A DNA stretch of 64,000 bases from Lindgomyces ingoldianus (Eukaryota > Ascomycota > Dothideomycetes > Pleosporales > Lindgomycetaceae): NCBI RefSeq assembly GCF_010093535.1, contig NW_022985184.1, positions 399,993-463,992 on the forward strand. Direction: 5' to 3'. The stretch's first letter is position 1. Every line of letters starts with the position of its first letter. The position numbers and the translations under genes are program-made. Below the pieces are notes generated by a model that saw nothing but the letters and a program-made list of their open reading frames with translations, made no database searches and was not told the origin of the DNA. Shown in pieces: positions 53,546 to 64,000 of the stretch.

Positions 53546-54225
53546 TTGTTGGCGTTTCTACTTGCGCTTGTCGGCCTCTGGATTTGAGTTCGAGGGATGT
53601 TGAGGCACTCGAGGCGGCGCAGTCACGAGAGCTGCGGGGATAAAATTAACGGCAGCCTGCCGCTCGCCATTCACTCCTCCCTTCGCCCCCCTCAGTCGTC
53701 TCTCTGTCTCTATTCGCCGCCCATGAGAGCTGAAATGTACCTCATGTCCATGCCATGTGACGGCTGCCTGCCCGGTGAACTGTGGCACAGTCGTAACGCT
53801 GTGAATGTCTCCATGCTCGATGCCTCGTCCAATCGTAAACCCCACCTTCCCAAGCGCGTCATCGAAACATGCTCAGAGACGATCTGGAGTAGAATTTCAT
53901 GCCTCGTGCTTCAGAGAGTGCGAGTGGGAGACATGGATAGTGTTCATGGTATGGTGTGGATCGTGAGAGTGAAGGCTGGATGGTGAATATGAAAATGAAT
54001 CTCTACAGCAGCATCATGCTTTGGTGCTAGAACATAGTTTCTCATTCATCGCCCTGACGTGACAAGCTTACGGCATGTGAAAACATTACCCTCTAGAGGG
54101 GCTATGATTACATTAAAGTTCATCTCAACGGTGCTGCAACATCTCGCCCCCCGCTCCCACGGTATCTTCATCACCTTGACGGAGCCCTTGCAAAGATGCC
54201 AAGCTCCAGTTAGTTTCAGGACGCT
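53546..54225. promoter_or_regulatory. Promoter region of the transcription factor gene
   Basis: About 680 bp, including pyrimidine-rich tracts near 53680-53710. No gene is supported. Confidence 0.35.
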
Positions 54226-55383
54226 TCAGCAGCCTAAGTCAATCAGTACAGCCTCCTCCTTGTCCTGACCAGACCTTGGTGGGAGCGGGGATGGAACTAC
54301 TTCCTTCTCCTCCTCGTCGTCTAAATACCTCTCCTCGTCCGCTTCTTCCCCCAAAAACCGATCGTCCTCTGCCAGTTCCCTGATCGTCTTCTCCCTCCTA
54401 TTACACAAACTCCCAATAGTCCCAACCATGCTCATAACCAGTATTGCCGCCCCAAACAAAATGACAAACGCAAAAACCATCGCGGGTCCCGCATCCGCCA
54501 CAAACTTCCTCATGACATCCACTTTTCTAACCACCGCATGCCTCAGCGACCCAACCCTCCCATACCAATCAAACCTTTCCCTCCAAATGAACCGATACCA
54601 AGGCGGACCCTCCTGATACAACCCCTTATCCGCACATCTCCAAGACCTCAGCGAACACTCCTCCTGCTCCGGTTCCATCGCCGGCACATACGCGTACGAC
54701 TCCTCCACATCCACCAACTCAATCTTGGTAATCCCATACGACCGATCCTTCGCATCCGAAGAGCCATGTTTCCAGTCCTGGAGCGTGACATGTACAACCT
54801 GCTGCTTCTCCACGTCCAGCACATCATTCCGACTATGTGCGCCGATACCCATGATCCGGAAGCGTAGAATTGGGACGTGGTTCTGGTATGGCCCCGTCTC
54901 AGGATCCGCCCAAACAAGCCGGTCGTAGTCGAGTGCGAGATATCGCCATCCAAGCGTCAAACCCTCCCACTGTCTATTCAACAGTCCGTTCGACACCAAT
55001 CCTCTGATCTGCGTGGTGGTCATGTCGGCCGGGACTTGGTATGCTTCAATCAGGGGTGGGACATTTGGGTCTGAGAGCGGGAGAATGGGGTTGTGGTTTA
55101 GCAATAATGTCTTGTTATCAAGAGACATTGTTAAGTTGAGAAGAACCGCGCTCGGCTTGTCTTGCGGCCAGTAGGAATCCCCGGCCTGTTCGTGCAAGAT
55201 GGGTGCATTTGCTTTGTCCATCAGCCAGAGCGGATAACCCGGTGTATCGAGCTTCACGACAGCGCTTTGCCCGTATTGGATCCATGTCACTGCGTTGCTG
55301 AAGGAGGGCGACGACGACGACGACGCTGATGTATATTCAAAAAGGCCAAGGGCAAAGAAAAGCAATTCCGCGGCGGAACGCAT
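54226..55383 (-). CDS. Single-pass type I membrane glycoprotein, function unknown
   Basis: Starting at Met 55383 gives 385 residues with a signal peptide ('MRSAAELLFFALGLF' then 'EYTSA'); an upstream ATG at 55434 adds 17 residues and is less likely. The lumenal domain has several N-glycosylation sequons (for example 'NLT', 'NKT') and conserved-looking blocks ('WIQYGQSAVVKLDTPGYPLW', 'WEGLTLGWRYLALDYDRLVW'). One transmembrane helix near the C-terminus ('AMVFAFVILFGAAILVMSMV') is followed by a Cys/Arg-Arg motif and an acidic cytosolic tail ('EEADEERYLDDEEEKE'). The layout is that of an ER or cell-surface protein. I do not recognise the family. Confidence 0.75.
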   Translation of the reverse strand: MRSAAELLFFALGLFEYTSASSSSSPSFSNAVTWIQYGQSAVVKLDTPGYPLWLMDKANAPILHEQAGDSYWPQDKPSAVLLNLTMSLDNKTLLLNHNPILPLSDPNVPPLIEAYQVPADMTTTQIRGLVSNGLLNRQWEGLTLGWRYLALDYDRLVWADPETGPYQNHVPILRFRIMGIGAHSRNDVLDVEKQQVVHVTLQDWKHGSSDAKDRSYGITKIELVDVEESYAYVPAMEPEQEECSLRSWRCADKGLYQEGPPWYRFIWRERFDWYGRVGSLRHAVVRKVDVMRKFVADAGPAMVFAFVILFGAAILVMSMVGTIGSLCNRREKTIRELAEDDRFLGEEADEERYLDDEEEKEVVPSPLPPRSGQDKEEAVLIDLGC

Positions 55384-56016
55384 GATGTGTGCTAGTGTGT
55401 AGCGAGTGACTATGCCAACGAACGAGAGGGACAAAACAGCAAGGTGAGTGAGCGAGCGAGGAGAGCTGAGAGAGGTGGAGCAAACCTGTTACCTGACCGG
55501 AGGGGGGAGGACAGAAGGCTGGCGTTACGAGGTGCATCCATGTCCGTACCCAAATATAGATTTAAGCTTAAATCCAAGTGTGGGTTAGCATGAACGGGGA
55601 CATTCACTCACCAGCTGCTCCTGCTTTCGACGTCAAAGTCGCCGGCGGAAACTTTCTAGAGCTTTTCTATGGAGAGATTAGTGAAAGAATCCTCTAGTAG
55701 GGAAGCTTAAGTTGTTTCTAGAATATAGATGCGAAGGCGAAGTCCGATGTCGGAAGAAACCCCTACTGCACATGAACACTGAGATCTGGAAGGGGAACGG
55801 GTTACATATAAAACCGAAGCCATCCAAATACCACGCTATTCTTGAAAAAACGAAGGAATATATCTCCGGCCTTCTATCTTTTAATATCAGCTTGCTAGCT
55901 TTGTTCAACGATCTGCTGATATCAGTCCGAAACAGCCCCGCAACCCCACCATCTTAACCAAAACCCCAAGCTCGACTGTCGTCACATCCAACTTCCACCC
56001 CTCCCTATAAACAGTA
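55384..56016. promoter_or_regulatory. Divergent promoter region
   Basis: Between the type I membrane protein (minus) and the methyltransferase (plus). Only short overlapping frames are seen; no RNA gene or repeat. Confidence 0.35.
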
Positions 56017-56841
56017 ATGGCAGCCACAACACCAAACGCTCTGGAAGTCAACAATCTCCGCTTCAACGCCGAGGCAGCTGCATGGGACTCGAATAAGAAA
56101 CACGTCGAAAGTGTTGAAAAAGCGTTCGACGCTATTAAACGCAGCATTCCTGCCTTCAGCGATGGAAGCTCTAAAAGTGAGCACCCCCTTGCCACCCAAA
56201 TCTCTTCATCTCAATGCCTATAATTTCCAGACCTCGATGTCCTCGAAATAGGATGCGGCACCGGCCTCCTCTCCTTCCGCCTCGCCCCGCTCGTTCGGTC
56301 GCTTGTCGGCGTCGACACCGCAGACGGCATGATCGCAGCGTTCAACCAAAAGGTCGCCGTGCTCCCCGATCCCTATAAAGCCAACCTCGCTGCTGTGAAT
56401 GTGCTGGTGCAAGAAGCAGATGATGTACACGTCCAAGGAGCAGCCGCAGCGCTCGCCAGCCGACGTGGTGAATCCGGCCACGACCAACCGTACAGGTTCG
56501 ACCTCGTAGTCTCGCATCTTACATTACATCATATCCCCTCAATGCCCGCAGTCTTTGCCACAATTTTCCAATGCTTGAAGCCAGGGGGTAGGATTGCGTT
56601 GACGGATTATGAAGATTTTGGCGAGAGCGCGGTGAGGTTTCATCCGAAGAGCAAGAGGGAAGGCGTAGAGAGACATGGAATTAAAAAGGACGAGGTGGAG
56701 ATGATAATTGATGGTACGGGATTTAATATGGTGAAGGTTGAGGAGGCGTTTGTACTGAGGAAGGAGGTCGAAGCCGAGAATGGAGAGCCGAAGAGAGAAA
56801 TGGATTTCCCGTTTGTGATATGCTTGGGGCAGCGGAGCTGA
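56017..56841 (+). CDS. Class I SAM-dependent methyltransferase
   Basis: Two exons (56017-56176, 56231-56841; 54-bp intron GTGAGC...CCAG) encode 256 residues. 'LDVLEIGCGTGLLSFRL' just after the intron is motif I (the SAM-binding glycine loop). 'GVDTADGMIAAF' gives the acidic motif II residue, 'FDLVVSHLTLHHIP' motif IV with 'LHH', and 'CLKPGGRIALTDYEDFG' motif V/VI, as in UbiE/Coq5-like methyltransferases (Methyltransf_11/25). The N-terminal helix 'NNLRFNAEAAAWDSNKKHVE' is common in fungal members. No targeting signal or membrane segment is evident, so it is probably cytosolic or nuclear. Substrate unknown. The gene is convergent with the Irc6-like gene 109 bp away. Confidence 0.88.
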
Positions 56842-56950
56842 GGTATAGTCCACTTTATCTGGCCGGGGTGTTGTAAGGTAATGCCCTCGCTTGAGGTGAA
56901 TGCTTGCTAAGTTGGAAGAGAGAAGCAAAAGGATGGTGCAGACAGGAAGT

Positions 56951-57902
56951 TCAAAGGTCCTTCATTAAGTCGTTGACAGCTTTGGCGGCGAATCTCTTTC
57001 GCTCTGCTTCAGGCATACTCTCGCCCATCTCTGATAAACAGTAGTTAGCAAAAAGTAGATAAAAGCTCAATAAGAAACGCAAGGCGCACCTTTAATAGCA
57101 ACCATCTTCCTCATCACACTCTCCAGCTCCTCAACCTGTACCCGCTCATCTTCTTCCTCCGCCCCATGAACCGCGCCCTTCATCCCCAAAAGCTCCATCC
57201 CCATCTCCACCTCCTCCAATTCAAAGCTCTCCTTAAACCCTTGCGCATCCTCCTCGCCATCAAACCCCACATCACCATCCCCACCCTCCCAATTGTGCGC
57301 ACTCAGCGCATCCTTCACCCTCTCGACACCCACAGCCTCCCCAAACGCATTCTTCCCCTTAGCCTCCACATCCACAAACTCAAACCCATATTCCATACAA
57401 ATCCCATCCCACTCCTCACTTTCCAGCTCCAAAAAAGGGGTCGTAGACTGCGGCATCGCAACGGCTAGGCACACCATATCAGCGCCATACCCACACGCCT
57501 TCTCAATGACATCGGCAATAGCTTGTAGTGCCTCTTTAATTTCGTTGACATGGTCCTGCGTCACGGGCTTTCGGAAACAAAATATCCACGCCCCGAGTAC
57601 GGATACGACTTCTCTGGCTTCGGGCTTTGTGAATTCGGCGCGCCATTCGGAGACGGAGGGGATTTCGTCCAGCCATATGGGGAGCGTAGCGGAGTAGTAG
57701 CGCGTGCTGAGGGTGTAGGTGTGTGATAGGCCAGCTGTGGTGTCTGAGAGGAGTTCTGGGGCGGAACCAGTGAGGTCTGGTAGTGAGTGAGGGTTAGTGG
57801 GGTTCAAGGTAAGTGTGGCTGGGGCATACCTTTGAGGAGATGGAGGACGCCAGAGCCTGGGGCTCCAAGAGCCATTATACGGCGTGGGCGTTGGATTTCC
57901 AT
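56951..57902 (-). CDS. Adaptin-binding protein, Irc6/AAGAB (p34) family
   Basis: Three exons (57902-57830, 57776-57090, 57030-56951; introns 53 and 59 bp) encode 279 residues. The N-terminus 'RIMALGAPGSGVLHLLKDLT' is the degenerate P-loop of the Rab-like pseudo-GTPase in Irc6 and AAGAB (G-x4-G but no Lys-Ser/Thr). The C-terminus after an acidic linker, 'MRKMVAIKEMGESMPEAERK' followed by 'AAKAVNDLMKDL', is the alpha/gamma-adaptin-binding helix region typical of the family. The protein should chaperone AP-1/AP-2 adaptor assembly for clathrin vesicle traffic in the cytosol. Recognition of the short first and last exons makes the assignment firm. It is transcribed in the same direction as SmD3 upstream. 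Confidence 0.82.
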
Positions 57903-58331
57903 GTTGTGTTGTTGTGGAAGCGAGAAGGGTTGCGGAGTTTGGACGGAGGTCTTGCGTAACGAGGTGGGGAACGTCGCCCCAGAGTCCACACCTGAGTACC
58001 CCACCTGTTCTTCCCCATATTGGTTTTGGAGGATATTATAGGCTTCATATTATCGCATTCAATGAGTTGTCACGTATCAGATATCTATAGGTAACCAGGT
58101 AAGATCGCAGATTTCTTCTTATTTTCCTGCTTCTCAAGAAGCGTCTTCGAGGGTATTTGAAGCTTTGCCTATTCGTGCCCGAATCCTGATATTCTCGACC
58201 AGACCAGCAAATTTGGGTCTAGTTCTGGCCTTCATGCAGTGCCCTCCGCCACACCAGGGAGCTGAGCCCATACCGCTATGTCGGCGGCCAATTTCATTCC
58301 CTCCAAAATTCAAGCTATGCACCCTTCCCCC
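57903..58331. promoter_or_regulatory. Intergenic between SmD3 and the Irc6-like gene
   Basis: About 430 bp holding the SmD3 3' end and the Irc6-like promoter. No other feature was seen. Confidence 0.4.
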
Positions 58332-58862
58332 TCAGCGTCCTCCCCTTACGCCCCTTGCCCTATTGACCGTAGCCCTTCCTCGTGCCAAGCCAACACCGCG
58401 ACCCCTCGTACCACGCGATCGGAACATCGGCGCATTCCTATCAACACTGTCAGAACACTCATATGAAATAGGAACCCCACACAAAGGCAGCGTACCTAAG
58501 CATATCAGGCACAATGAAGTACCGCACATGTGATCCCCGAATATACACTTGCTCCAGATGTGAGACTCGCCCGTCGCGCGCCGTGACCGTGATGTCCTTG
58601 AGTTGGACATTCATGTTGTCCTCAGCTGTTTGGACAGTCAGTGGACTATTTCTAGACATATACAGATTTGGGGATTGGGAGGGGGGGCTTGTGCCTTCGA
58701 GTAGCTTGCCACGGTATAATTCGCCGGACGTAATTTCGAGGGTGATGATGTGGCCCTATGTGTGGGGCGTTAGCCGCCTGAACAGCGTTGTGTGGGAAAT
58801 GGTACGGCACATACGGCGGCCTCGTTCAACAACTTAATCGGTATACCGATCGTAGAAGTCAT
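58332..58862 (-). CDS. smd3: Small nuclear ribonucleoprotein SmD3
   Basis: Three exons (58862-58815, 58755-58496, 58437-58332; introns 59 and 58 bp) encode 137 residues. '[15 protein letters not shown]' then '[13 protein letters not shown]' form the Sm1 motif. '[20 protein letters not shown]' and '[20 protein letters not shown]' form the Sm2 motif, with the invariant '[16 protein letters not shown]' of SmD3. The tail is Arg-Gly-rich ('[17 protein letters not shown]'), the site of arginine methylation by Prmt5-type enzymes. The protein is part of the heptameric Sm ring on U1, U2, U4 and U5 snRNAs in the nucleus. It shares a 234-bp bidirectional promoter with gep4. The identity is unambiguous. 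Confidence 0.97.
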
Positions 58863-59096
58863 GATGGCGGAGGGGTTTTCGTGTGAGGAGATCAAGGGAA
58901 TTTACTAGATTTATTGGTGTTAGCGCGCGTTGATGTGGAGTGGGAGCGCGAAGTGGTCTTTGGATGCCCCAACTTCGAGCCGTTGAAGATATTCAGAAGT
59001 GCCTGGAGCTTGGACCATCATGCGCACGTGCTTTCACCCTGCCCACTTCATCTGCTTTTCTCTCCATGCTTCCGCGGTTATCATCCAAACTTTCAA
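58863..59096. promoter_or_regulatory. Bidirectional promoter, SmD3 / Gep4-like
   Basis: 234 bp separating divergent start codons. No TATA box is obvious; both genes are probably housekeeping. Confidence 0.55.
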
Positions 59097-60108
59097 ATGA
59101 ACATCTCCGGGACTCTAAATGTATTCCGGCTGATATGGTCACCGACTCTTTGTCTGCCGCAACACACTGTTTCTACCTTCAATCATCTTCCTATTCCCTT
59201 GTCCAAGGCATTTCCAAAAACGGATGGAGAAAAGCCAGTTGATATCAGGGCGGTAGTTCTGGATAAAGACAACTGTTTTGCGGTTCCACATGCCAATGAA
59301 GTGTATAAGTCTTACGAGGTAAATTGTTATTTTAATTTTCTAGGATGAGATTCTCCCCATTTCTCACGAGCGGTATCTACTACAACTTCAAATTTCATAT
59401 AGCTCCTCCCCCAGCCTTCCTTTCAGCTCCATATGCTCCTTATTTCCCCATTTTACCCACATCATATATACCCCTTGAAAATTCCCCCACACAATTCTCT
59501 ACCCAATCTACCCTTCTCTCCGTCCTTTCCTAATTAATCTCTCCCCCCACAGTCCCAATTCCAAGCTCTCCGCCGTGCCTACCCAGGCTCCAAACTCCTC
59601 ATAGTCTCCAACACCGCGGGGACCGACTCCGACAAAGACTATGCGGAAGCCATGCTACTTGAGAAGAACACAGGCGTAAAAGTCTTGCGCCATTCCACAA
59701 AGGTACACTTTATTATTTCGAAGACCGCATTCTTTCCTCTATGTATCTGTGCCGGTGAGGCTAGGATATTATCTAACTCTCCCCAGAAACCTGGCTGCAA
59801 GTCCGAAGTCCTATCCCACTTCCAGGCCGCCCCGGACTCAGGGGTAACCCACCCGTCTCAAATCGCCATCGTTGGCGACCGTCTCTTCACAGACATCATG
59901 ATGGCGAATTTAATGGGAAGCTATGGTTTCTGGGTGAAAGACGGGGTTGTGGAACGGAAGAATTTTGTAAGTACCGATTACCCATTACGGAAGACATGGG
60001 AGGTCTGCGCTTACGCAATAGTAGTTTGCTCGAGCAGAAGACAGTTTCTCCGGGTTCCTGTTAGGGAGGGGGTATTGTGCTCCTGATCCTAGGAGTGAGT
60101 TTGAGTGA
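59097..60108 (+). CDS. gep4: Mitochondrial phosphatidylglycerophosphatase, Gep4-like
   Basis: Four exons (59097-59318, 59553-59702, 59787-59966, 60025-60108) join to 211 residues. The first intron is long (234 bp). The N-terminus 'MNISGTLNVFRLIWSPTLCL' and 'TFNHLPIPLSKAFP' are typical of fungal Gep4. 'RAVVLDKDNCFAVPHANEVY' is the HAD-superfamily phosphatase motif I (D-x-D), 'KLLIVSNTAGTDSDKDY' motif II, 'STKKPGCKSEVLSHF' contains the motif III Lys, and 'IAIVGDRLFTDIMMANLMGS' is motif IV. The C-terminal exon reads 'FARAEDSFSGFLLGRGY'. It dephosphorylates phosphatidylglycerophosphate in cardiolipin synthesis at the mitochondrial inner membrane. Acceptor choice for exon 4 (TAGTAG) avoids an in-frame stop. 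Confidence 0.9.
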
Positions 60109-60365
60109 GACTTATGGTAAGTTTTGATGTGGGAAAAATACGAAAGTGTAGTATACGTGTTCGCGATTTTATTATGAAGAGCGTAATTGTCACATTACTG
60201 TATCCACCCACAACGTACAATTTCCCCGGGTCTAAAACCAGGTTCCTTAACCCATTCCATTCAAACATCCACCCATTCCAAACTCCATTCTATAAATACA
60301 AGGTCCTCCATCTATGATCCGTTCATACGCGACAATCATACGCCTGCCCCCACATCCCCATTCCC
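60109..60365. other. Convergent intergenic region
   Basis: 257 bp between the 3' ends of gep4 and MPP-alpha. No feature recognised; both terminators should lie here. Confidence 0.4.
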
Positions 60366-62162
60366 TCACCTCCTCCCCAGCTTCCACCTCGCAATCCTAC
60401 CCTGAATATCCTCCCACGAAAACTCTTTCCTCATCAGCCCCTCCTGCTCCCCTTCCTGCAGCACCACTGTCGGCGCCCCACTCCCACACCCCGCATTTAC
60501 AATCTCACCCCCAAAAACCTGCTTCGCCACGCGCCGTAGATCCTGAATAGTAACCTGCTCGATATTCCTGCACATCTCCTTAACTCCAACTTTCCTTCCA
60601 TGAACCTGCACCTGTCGCCCCAGATCCTCCAACTCCACCATGCGACTCTCAAGATTCATCAGCAGGCTCGATCGAAGCTGGTTTTTTGCGCGTTGCACTT
60701 CACCGTCTTTGAGAGCTGAGTATCCAGTTTCTTGCCCGAGTGCGCTGAGTTCGCGACACATGACTTCTAGCATCTGGGCGACTTGGCTGGGGGTACAGGA
60801 TGCTGCGATGCCGAAGAGGCCGGAGTCGGTGTATGAGTGGTTGAAGGCTATGCAGGATTCGACCCAACCGTGCTGGTTCAGCACGTTGGTGTAGAGTCGG
60901 GAGTACATGCCTTTGCCGGGCCCGCCGGCGCTGAATGAGCCGCCACCTCCGAGCAGGGTTTGTAGGGTTGCGAGAGAGTAGATGTCGGGGGAGGAGATGG
61001 GGAGGGCTTCGAAAGCGAGGTGGATGTGTGAGAGGCGGGGGAGGGCGGGGTTGAGGGGGGGTGGGATTGGAGGGAGGGTAAGGAAGCCGCCGGTGTAGTG
61101 GGACGGTGCAGAGAAGTCAATTGGTGGGTAGTCTAGAGAGGGGTTAAAGGAGGTATTTACGGAAGCGTTGGAAGTCGCGGATGTTGAGATATTTTTGAAG
61201 AAGGGGATTTTGGAGAGGAGTTTAGAGGTCTGCGGTGGTGCGCCGGTGGGTGTTGGGTGTTGGGCTGTGAAGGATTGTTGTGAGGGCATGGTGCTTGAAA
61301 TTATGCTGTCTTCGCCGACGCCGATCAGCGAGGGTCCAGCTCCTTTCTGCATGTCGCCGAAATATTGTTGTGATAGCTGTACTGCCTCGTCGTGGTTTAC
61401 GCCAGCAAATGCTACCACTATCCTTTCCGGCTTGTAGAATTCTTTCCTGTACGCCTCCACTACCGCACGGTTGATGAATGGTAACCTCTCTTTGGGACAA
61501 AGTAATGGGTTGCCCAAGGTGTTGTCCTTGTATGCTGCCATGTGTACAAGCTCCGGTAATATCAACTCTGGCTTGGACCAGATTTCCCCAATCTCGTAGT
61601 CTGCTGTCTCGAGCTGTTGCTGCACCTCGTCCTCCGTGATGAGGGGGTCGCGGATTGTTTCGGCCAGAAGACCAATTGTTGTTGGGACTGCGGAGTTGAA
61701 CGTCGCCGATTGATACATCAGCGATTCGCGAGATGAGGCACATTGAATGTTCCCGCCCAATGACTCCATTTTCTCTATCATCTCATCCCCGGCCGTTTGC
61801 TTCGTCGACTTAAATGCCAGCCGGTCTATAATATGGCTGACGCCCCGCAGCGCATCGTTCTCATATCTGGAACCCGCATCGACGTAGACTCCAACACCAG
61901 AGAAGTGACCTGGGAGGGCCTCAGTCGCGACCCGGATGCCATTCGGAAGAGTGGTAATCTGATCGAGTTCGACAGGATCCTAGAGCGAGGGCTGTATCAG
62001 CGACACAGAACAATCTCAGAAACCGCAGCGGATGAATACCTTCTCCTCGGCAACAACGGTAGCCAACCCTCTACAACCTGTGGAAGCTGCTGAGCTTCTG
62101 AGTATAGGAACACCCTGGTGTAGGCCTCGCGATAGCGGCCGCAGAAAATGAGGCCTCAACAT
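60366..62162 (-). CDS. mas2: Mitochondrial processing peptidase alpha subunit
   Basis: Two exons (62162-62040 and 61979-60366; 60-bp intron GTATTC...CTAG) encode 578 residues. The first exon is an Arg/Ser-rich mitochondrial presequence ('MLRPHFLRPLSRGLHQGVPI'). The mature part starts 'ELDQITTLPNGIRVATEALP', then 'GVGVYVDAGSRYENDALRGV', as in M16-family MPP subunits. The alpha-specific glycine-rich loop 'LGGGGSFSAGGPGKGMYSRL' is present. The HxxEH zinc site of the beta subunit is replaced by 'HIIDR', as expected for the non-catalytic alpha subunit. It binds presequences and presents them to the beta subunit in the matrix. A Pro/Ser-rich insertion ('QSFTAQHPTPTGAPPQTS') separates the two halves, as in other fungi. 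The gene is intact. Confidence 0.96.
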
Positions 62163-62872
62163 GTCCAGAGACGGTGGAAAATAGAACGTCGGGTAAAAGA
62201 ATAGCAGGAAGGCGTCCGTCACTTCGGAATGCCTCGATGAAATTTCCGTCACCGAGTTGACGTAAGCGAAATCATAAATCACGTGATCCTTTCATCCCTT
62301 CAGTCCCGAGGTCTTGGTGTCCAGACAACGCATGAACATGACGATTCTTGCTACGCGGAAGAGGAAACAGTGATAGGTGGTGAGGAGAACTGAGGAGGGG
62401 ATGATACTCCAGCTGAGCTAGGCTCACTCCTGATCCCTGGACGTCCATATACTGTTCACTGGCTGTGACTTCCTGGACTTTGTATCATGGAGGATGTATG
62501 ATGGAATGTGTAGAAGTATCAATCCGACAACAAGCATGAGAGCCCGCTATCAGCACGGGCAGTCGACTGCGGCAATGGCGACGAACAAAGTCCGTTTATT
62601 GTATACTGAGCACCATTTGATGTGTGAAATGATGCCCACCAGACGTGTAGTCCTCTGCTGACTTCTCCACTCGTTTGGCCTGCACCTGCGCGCTCCTTGG
62701 CTCCACCGCTTTTCGGGTTCCTCTGCCTCACTACGCGCATCAGACCTTCCAAGGTTCGCTCAAACAGCCTCTCCCCGTCGCTATTCGCCTAACGCGACCA
62801 CGGTTCTGCCATCACAGCCGCTCGGACACGACTGTGAAGTCTGCCTTACAGGCTGCTGGCCGTTATCTCCTC
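62163..62872. promoter_or_regulatory. Divergent promoter, MPP-alpha / FHA-RING gene
   Basis: 710 bp between divergent starts. A CACGTG-type site (AATCACGTGATCC, about 62277-62289) lies 120 bp upstream of MPP-alpha. The open frame continues upstream of the FHA gene start (from 62675), but its residues look non-conserved. Confidence 0.4.
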
Positions 62873-64000
62873 ATGTTTACAACCCCAGCCCCCGCCGCTC
62901 CAACAGTGACTGCCGTGACTGCCTCCACCATCTCTCCAGCGTCGCCCTCCCCGACCCGCCCCAGCAGACTGCGGGGTCTCAGCTACCTACGTAACTATAC
63001 CCACAGCCTGCACTCGCACGTCGCTGGCACTGCAGGCGGGTCCTCACGTGCTGACGCTAGGATACCTCGAGACGCTGGGCCTGAGACAGGAGCAAGCAGC
63101 AATCGCCCTCGCGCCGCATCCACCACCTCGCCCATATTCCCGCCATCCGGGCGCTCGACACTTGCTGCTCCTGCCGGTCCAAGTAGCCTTTCGCGATCAC
63201 ACACCGCGCCCGACCCCTCAGACTTGCAGTCACATCCGCTCCGGCCCCCTCCCTCCTCCTCTACCATGACCAGAACGCGCGCGGAAACGGCAGCGCCCCA
63301 ACTAACAGTGCGAAATCAGTCCGGCCCTACACCCGCAACCACACCGCCCGCGTCGGCCATGGAAGGCACTGAAGGCCAGAACGACGGTGTCGCTGTCAAC
63401 AAGCATCTACCGTCCATAAGGTTCATCCCCCATCAGGACCCTCGCGCGGGGAGGCCGTCTCTCCAGTTCCCGACCATAACACGAACACTGCCAGACGAGT
63501 CGTCCGTTATCCGTGTTGGGAGGTATTCAGAGAGGGATAACATGCCAGATATTCCAGCCAATGTCCCTTCGGCCGCCGCCGTAGGCTTCAAGTCCAAGGT
63601 CGTGAGCCGGAAACACTGCGAGTTGTGGTGCTCAAATTCGCAGTGGTACATCAAGGACGTGAAGAGCTCTTCGGGCACGTTTTTAAACCACATACGCTTG
63701 AGCCAGCCAAATGCCGAGTCGAAACCGTTTAAGCTCAAGGATGGGGACATCATTCAGCTGGGTATCGATTTTCGTGGCGGCGAGGAAATGATATTTAGAT
63801 GTGTAAAGATTAGGATTGAATGTAATAGGGGGTGGCAGCAGGCATTGAATACTTTCAAGTATGTTTCGCTTCCATGACGCCTCTTTCATCGAGTCTAACG
63901 GCTGCAGCAAACAAACCCACCAACGACTCCGAAATCTAGCCAAGAACAAGAAGGATAGTGACAGTGCATCGACGCATAGTTCCGAGTGCTCAATTTGTCT
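62873..64000 (+). CDS. FHA-RING E3 ubiquitin ligase (Dma1/Chf-like), cut by window end
   Basis: Exon 1 (62873-63858) joins across a 49-bp intron (GTATGT...TGCAG, 63859-63907) to exon 2, which runs off the window. The N-terminal 175 residues are Ser/Pro/Thr-rich and disordered. An FHA phosphothreonine-binding domain follows: 'VIRVGRYSERD', then 'VVSRKHCELWCSNSQWYIKD' with the conserved Ser-Arg-x-His, 'SSSGTFLNHIRLS' and 'LKDGDIIQLGIDF'. After the intron, 'LAKNKKDSDSASTHSSECSI' leads into 'CSICL', the first two Cys of a RING finger. FHA plus RING is the Dma1 (S. pombe)/Chf1-Chf2 (yeast)/RNF8-CHFR arrangement, acting in mitotic checkpoints. The start Met is the first that gives a reasonable length; an earlier start in the same frame is possible. 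Confidence 0.85.

Overview
The window comes from the nuclear genome of a filamentous ascomycete (Pezizomycotina). The genes carry introns of about 48-62 bp with GTNNGT...AG borders, some products are ascomycete-specific (an Irc6-type adaptin-binding protein, an NCS1 purine/cytosine permease, a Zn2Cys6 regulator, HET-type remnants), and the transposon islands are extremely AT-rich with a TpA excess typical of repeat-induced point mutation (RIP). The class cannot be fixed from sequence alone. Bases 27221-28005 are an assembly gap.

Region 1 (1-8.6 kb) is transposon-rich. It holds the right end of a RIP-degraded hAT element (1-1977), an internally deleted relative with a perfect 8-bp target duplication (2506-3646), an AT-rich island containing a fold-back element with arms of about 480 bp (4936-6349) that is split by a solo LTR (5353-5662), and a dead HET-domain gene (about 7060-8592).

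Region 2 (9-23 kb) mixes living and decaying single genes: an ALKBH1-like dioxygenase, a decayed UNC93-like transporter, an NCS1 permease with a 493-bp hAT MITE in its 5' flank, a cyclase-family gene with one Trp codon turned into TAG, and a fungal-specific gene of about 1380 codons that also has one in-frame TAG.

Region 3 (23.5-32.6 kb) is a secreted HELFH zinc-metallopeptidase gene split in two. A pogo/Fot1-type element (24693-32088) lies inside it, and a Ty3/gypsy retrotransposon (26529-31804, matching 318-bp LTRs and 5-bp target duplication) is nested inside the pogo element.

Region 4 (33.7-43.7 kb) encodes mostly secreted or surface proteins: a HEIAH zincin-like protein, a pair of paralogous cysteine-rich small secreted proteins (one intact, one with CAA->TAA), a PL1 pectate lyase with a calcium-binding tail, a membrane-anchored fucose-lectin-like protein, and a conserved Cys-rich hypothetical protein.

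Region 5 (45-64 kb) is dense, intact core genome without transposons: an Mpv17/PMP22 family membrane protein, a SprT-like protein whose catalytic Glu is lost, a Zn2Cys6 transcription factor, a type I membrane protein, a SAM methyltransferase, Irc6/AAGAB-like, SmD3, the mitochondrial PGP phosphatase Gep4, MPP-alpha, and the start of an FHA-RING ubiquitin ligase (Dma1/Chf-like) that runs off the end.

I did not find a clearly new multi-gene system. The most informative signals are the transposon-split metallopeptidase, the hAT parent/MITE trio sharing one terminal repeat, the interrupted fold-back element, the inward-increasing RIP in the LTRs, and several genes stopped by single C:G->T:A changes near the islands.
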